Shown here piece by piece: positions 3,907-5,728 of a DNA stretch of 5,728 nt; the first letter of the stretch is position 1, and each line of letters begins with the position of its first letter. The notes under the pieces were generated by a model that searched no databases, was not told the DNA's origin, and worked only from the letters and a program-made list of their open reading frames with translations. Source of the stretch: CAZAPZ01 sp964487285 (GTDB taxonomy: Bacteria; Campylobacterota_A; Desulfurellia; JAADFJ01); NCBI GenBank assembly GCA_964487285.1, contig CAZAPZ010000100.1, positions 1 to 5,728 on the forward strand. Reading direction: 5' to 3'. The translations under genes were made by a program, and so were the position numbers.

Positions 3907-5728
3907 ATGAAAAAAGTTTTTAATACTATATTTTCTGTAAAGGTCGCATCACTATTATCTGTTATTTTTATATTGGCTCAAATAAAAGCGACATTGCTGC
4001 CAAGTGAAACAGAAAGTTGGCGGCTTGTATATGCCTCTGCATGGTTTGAAATTATCTTGTGGCTTTTGGCTGCTGAGCTCATCGTCATTATGTTTAGATA
4101 TAAGGTGTATAAACATCTTCCGGTATTTTTACTCCATGCTGCCGTGCTTGTAATGCTCCTCGGTGCTTTTTTTACTCGATATATTGGATATGGAGGCACA
4201 ATGCATATAAGAGAAGGGCAGACATCATCGGTAATGGTTATGCGTAGCGTAACTAATCCCATGGATGTAAAACTCTTTAATCTTGGTTTTTCAATCAAAC
4301 TTGACAAATTTGTTATGAAAAAATATCCGGGCAGTATGCAGCCGGCAAGCTATGAAAGTTATGTTGAGGTGATCGACGGCAACAAACATTTCAAATACCA
4401 TATTCATATGAATCATGTCTTAGAATACGATGGCTATCGTTTTTATCAGGCAAGCTACGACCGCGATGAACATGGAACTATCTTAAGTGTAAATCATAAT
4501 ATTCTCGGCGATATCGTAACCTATCTCGGGTATATTATGCTTGCACTCGGATTCCTCGCAAGTATGTTTTATAAAAAAGGTAAGTTTCAGACAACTGTTA
4601 GAAGTTTGAAAAAAGGCGGATTGTTTGCATTCATGTTCGTTGCACTATTAGGAGCACAACAAGCTAATGCCGGTCTTGTAAATTCAAATTTGCAGTCCAA
4701 AGCCGCTGCCAAAGCATTTTCTCACCTTGTAGTCGAATCGCATGGAAGAATAGAACCTGTGGATACACTTAATGCAGACATAGTTAATAAGATTTCAAAA
4801 ACATCCGGCATAAAAGGTATGAATTACAATCAAATTGTTGTCGGCATGATCGCCGATCCTGCCGATTTTGCCCGTTTACCTATGATCTATATAGGACATC
4901 CAAAAATAATATCAATGCTTCATGCTGATTCCAACAGAGTGGCTTATAACTCATTTTTTAACGCTGACGGAAGTTATAAATTTAGGAAATTAACAAATGA
5001 TGCATTAAGGAAATCGCCTGCAAAACGCTCTAAGTTTGATAGGGAACTACTTAATGTCAACGAACGAGTATATATTGCCTACGAAGTTTTTAATAAATCA
5101 GTTTTTAGGATTTTTCCGTCTCAAAGTTCGAATAATAGCAGTATATGGTATTCAAAAAATAAGCTTGTCGATTTAGCGCCAAAAGTTGCTCATAGCTATT
5201 CGATACTGTTTTCAAAATTAATAGAAGCTATCCAATCTCAAAATGCATCATCTATAGATGCAATTGTCAGCAAGATAAATAAAATTCAAAGAAAGTACTC
5301 TCCATCAATAGTGCCTTCGAAAAACAGACTTGATATGGAGATATTGTATAACCATCTGCATATCTTTTCACGTTTGATTTTAGTATATCTTCTGCTCGGT
5401 ATTATTATCATATTATTTGGATTTTTTGAAATATTCAAACAGAAAAGATTTTTTAAGCTCGAAAAGAGTTTATTATTATTGGGCACCGTGGGATTTATTT
5501 TTTATACGGCTAATATAATTTTGAGATGGTATGTGGAATCGCATGCTCCATGGGCTAATGCTTATGAGTCGATAGTTTTCATCGGCTGGGGCAGCGCCTT
5601 TGCCTCTCTTTTATTCTTTAGAAAATCTATGATGGCTCTCGGTTCAGGCCTGTTTATGGCTGGAATGTTCCTATTTGTTGCCCATCTTGACAGTATAGAT
5701 CCTCAGATTACCAATCTGGTTCCGGTGC
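3907..5728 (+). CDS. ccsBA: Fused cytochrome c assembly protein CcsBA (ResB-ResC, System II), C-terminus beyond window
   Basis: Exports haem across the cytoplasmic membrane and attaches it to apocytochrome c CXXCH motifs outside. 607 codons are visible, open to the right edge; fused members are usually about 900-1,100 residues. The ResB part has membrane segments near residues 8-28, 46-64 and 70-88, then GGTMHIREGQ at 96-105 (family motif), an external domain to about 200, and a segment near 202-222. His77 in the third segment is the likely membrane haem-ligand histidine. A hydrophobic stretch at 238-254 leads into a second external domain (about 255-485) with the motif HGRIEPVDTL at 279-288, typical of fused CcsBA. 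The CcsA part begins with segments near 487-508 and 520-540, then the outer loop WYVESHAPWANAYES at 541-555, where His546 is the probable first external haem-ligand histidine, and two further segments (553-570, 574-594). The haem-binding WWD loop and second histidine pair should lie beyond the edge. Lys/Arg-rich loops (64-69, 223-237, 511-520) fit cytoplasmic sides. Confidence 0.93.
   Translation, partial: MKKVFNTIFSVKVASLLSVIFILAQIKATLLPSETESWRLVYASAWFEIILWLLAAELIVIMFRYKVYKHLPVFLLHAAVLVMLLGAFFTRYIGYGGTMHIREGQTSSVMVMRSVTNPMDVKLFNLGFSIKLDKFVMKKYPGSMQPASYESYVEVIDGNKHFKYHIHMNHVLEYDGYRFYQASYDRDEHGTILSVNHNILGDIVTYLGYIMLALGFLASMFYKKGKFQTTVRSLKKGGLFAFMFVALLGAQQANAGLVNSNLQSKAAAKAFSHLVVESHGRIEPVDTLNADIVNKISKTSGIKGMNYNQIVVGMIADPADFARLPMIYIGHPKIISMLHADSNRVAYNSFFNADGSYKFRKLTNDALRKSPAKRSKFDRELLNVNERVYIAYEVFNKSVFRIFPSQSSNNSSIWYSKNKLVDLAPKVAHSYSILFSKLIEAIQSQNASSIDAIVSKINKIQRKYSPSIVPSKNRLDMEILYNHLHIFSRLILVYLLLGIIIILFGFFEIFKQKRFFKLEKSLLLLGTVGFIFYTANIILRWYVESHAPWANAYESIVFIGWGSAFASLLFFRKSMMALGSGLFMAGMFLFVAHLDSIDPQITNLVPV

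Noticed and set aside
3978..4307. 109-codon minus-strand open frame
   Set aside because: Antisense to the ResB part of ccsBA, which has a clear start, ribosome-binding site and family motifs.
5286..5486. 66-codon minus-strand open frame
   Set aside because: Antisense to membrane-spanning coding sequence of ccsBA; a shadow frame.

Overview
The window is about 5.7 kb of an AT-rich bacterial chromosome carrying five protein genes, two of them cut by the window edges. Deformylase and methionyl-tRNA formyltransferase indicate a bacterium using formyl-Met initiation. A fused CcsB-CcsA (ResB/ResC, System II) cytochrome c assembly protein indicates c-type cytochromes outside the cytoplasmic membrane. 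Fused CcsBA proteins are best known from Campylobacterota and Bacteroidota, but nothing here fixes the phylum, and I do not name one.

Layout. Positions 1-2278 are read leftward: def (peptide deformylase), then fmt (formyltransferase) 6 bases later, then after a 97-base gap the N-terminal 258 codons of ppsA (phosphoenolpyruvate synthase), which runs off the left edge. From about 2280 to 2570 lies a divergent intergenic region. Then, read rightward, come a PLP-dependent threonine aldolase-family gene (2571-3599), a 307-base non-coding gap (3600-3906) with short inverted repeats, and a long open ccsBA gene (3907 to the right edge, 607 codons visible). The last gene and ppsA are open at the edges.

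How the genes work together. Def and Fmt are the two halves of the N-formylmethionine cycle: Fmt formylates initiator Met-tRNA and Def removes the formyl group from new proteins. Their tight spacing suggests one transcript with translational coupling. PpsA (gluconeogenic pyruvate to PEP) has its own good ribosome-binding site and a plausible promoter in the gap after fmt. The aldolase (glycine/threonine interconversion) and CcsBA (haem export and ligation to apocytochromes c) show no functional link to each other or to the left-hand genes.

Overall this is mostly ordinary housekeeping content. I see no mobile element, CRISPR array, RNA gene or defence system, and no convincing undescribed system. 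Points worth a second look are the unclear start of the aldolase gene, overlapping and mutually exclusive inverted repeats upstream of ccsBA, an inverted repeat inside the ppsA promoter, and a signal-peptide-like segment inside CcsBA.
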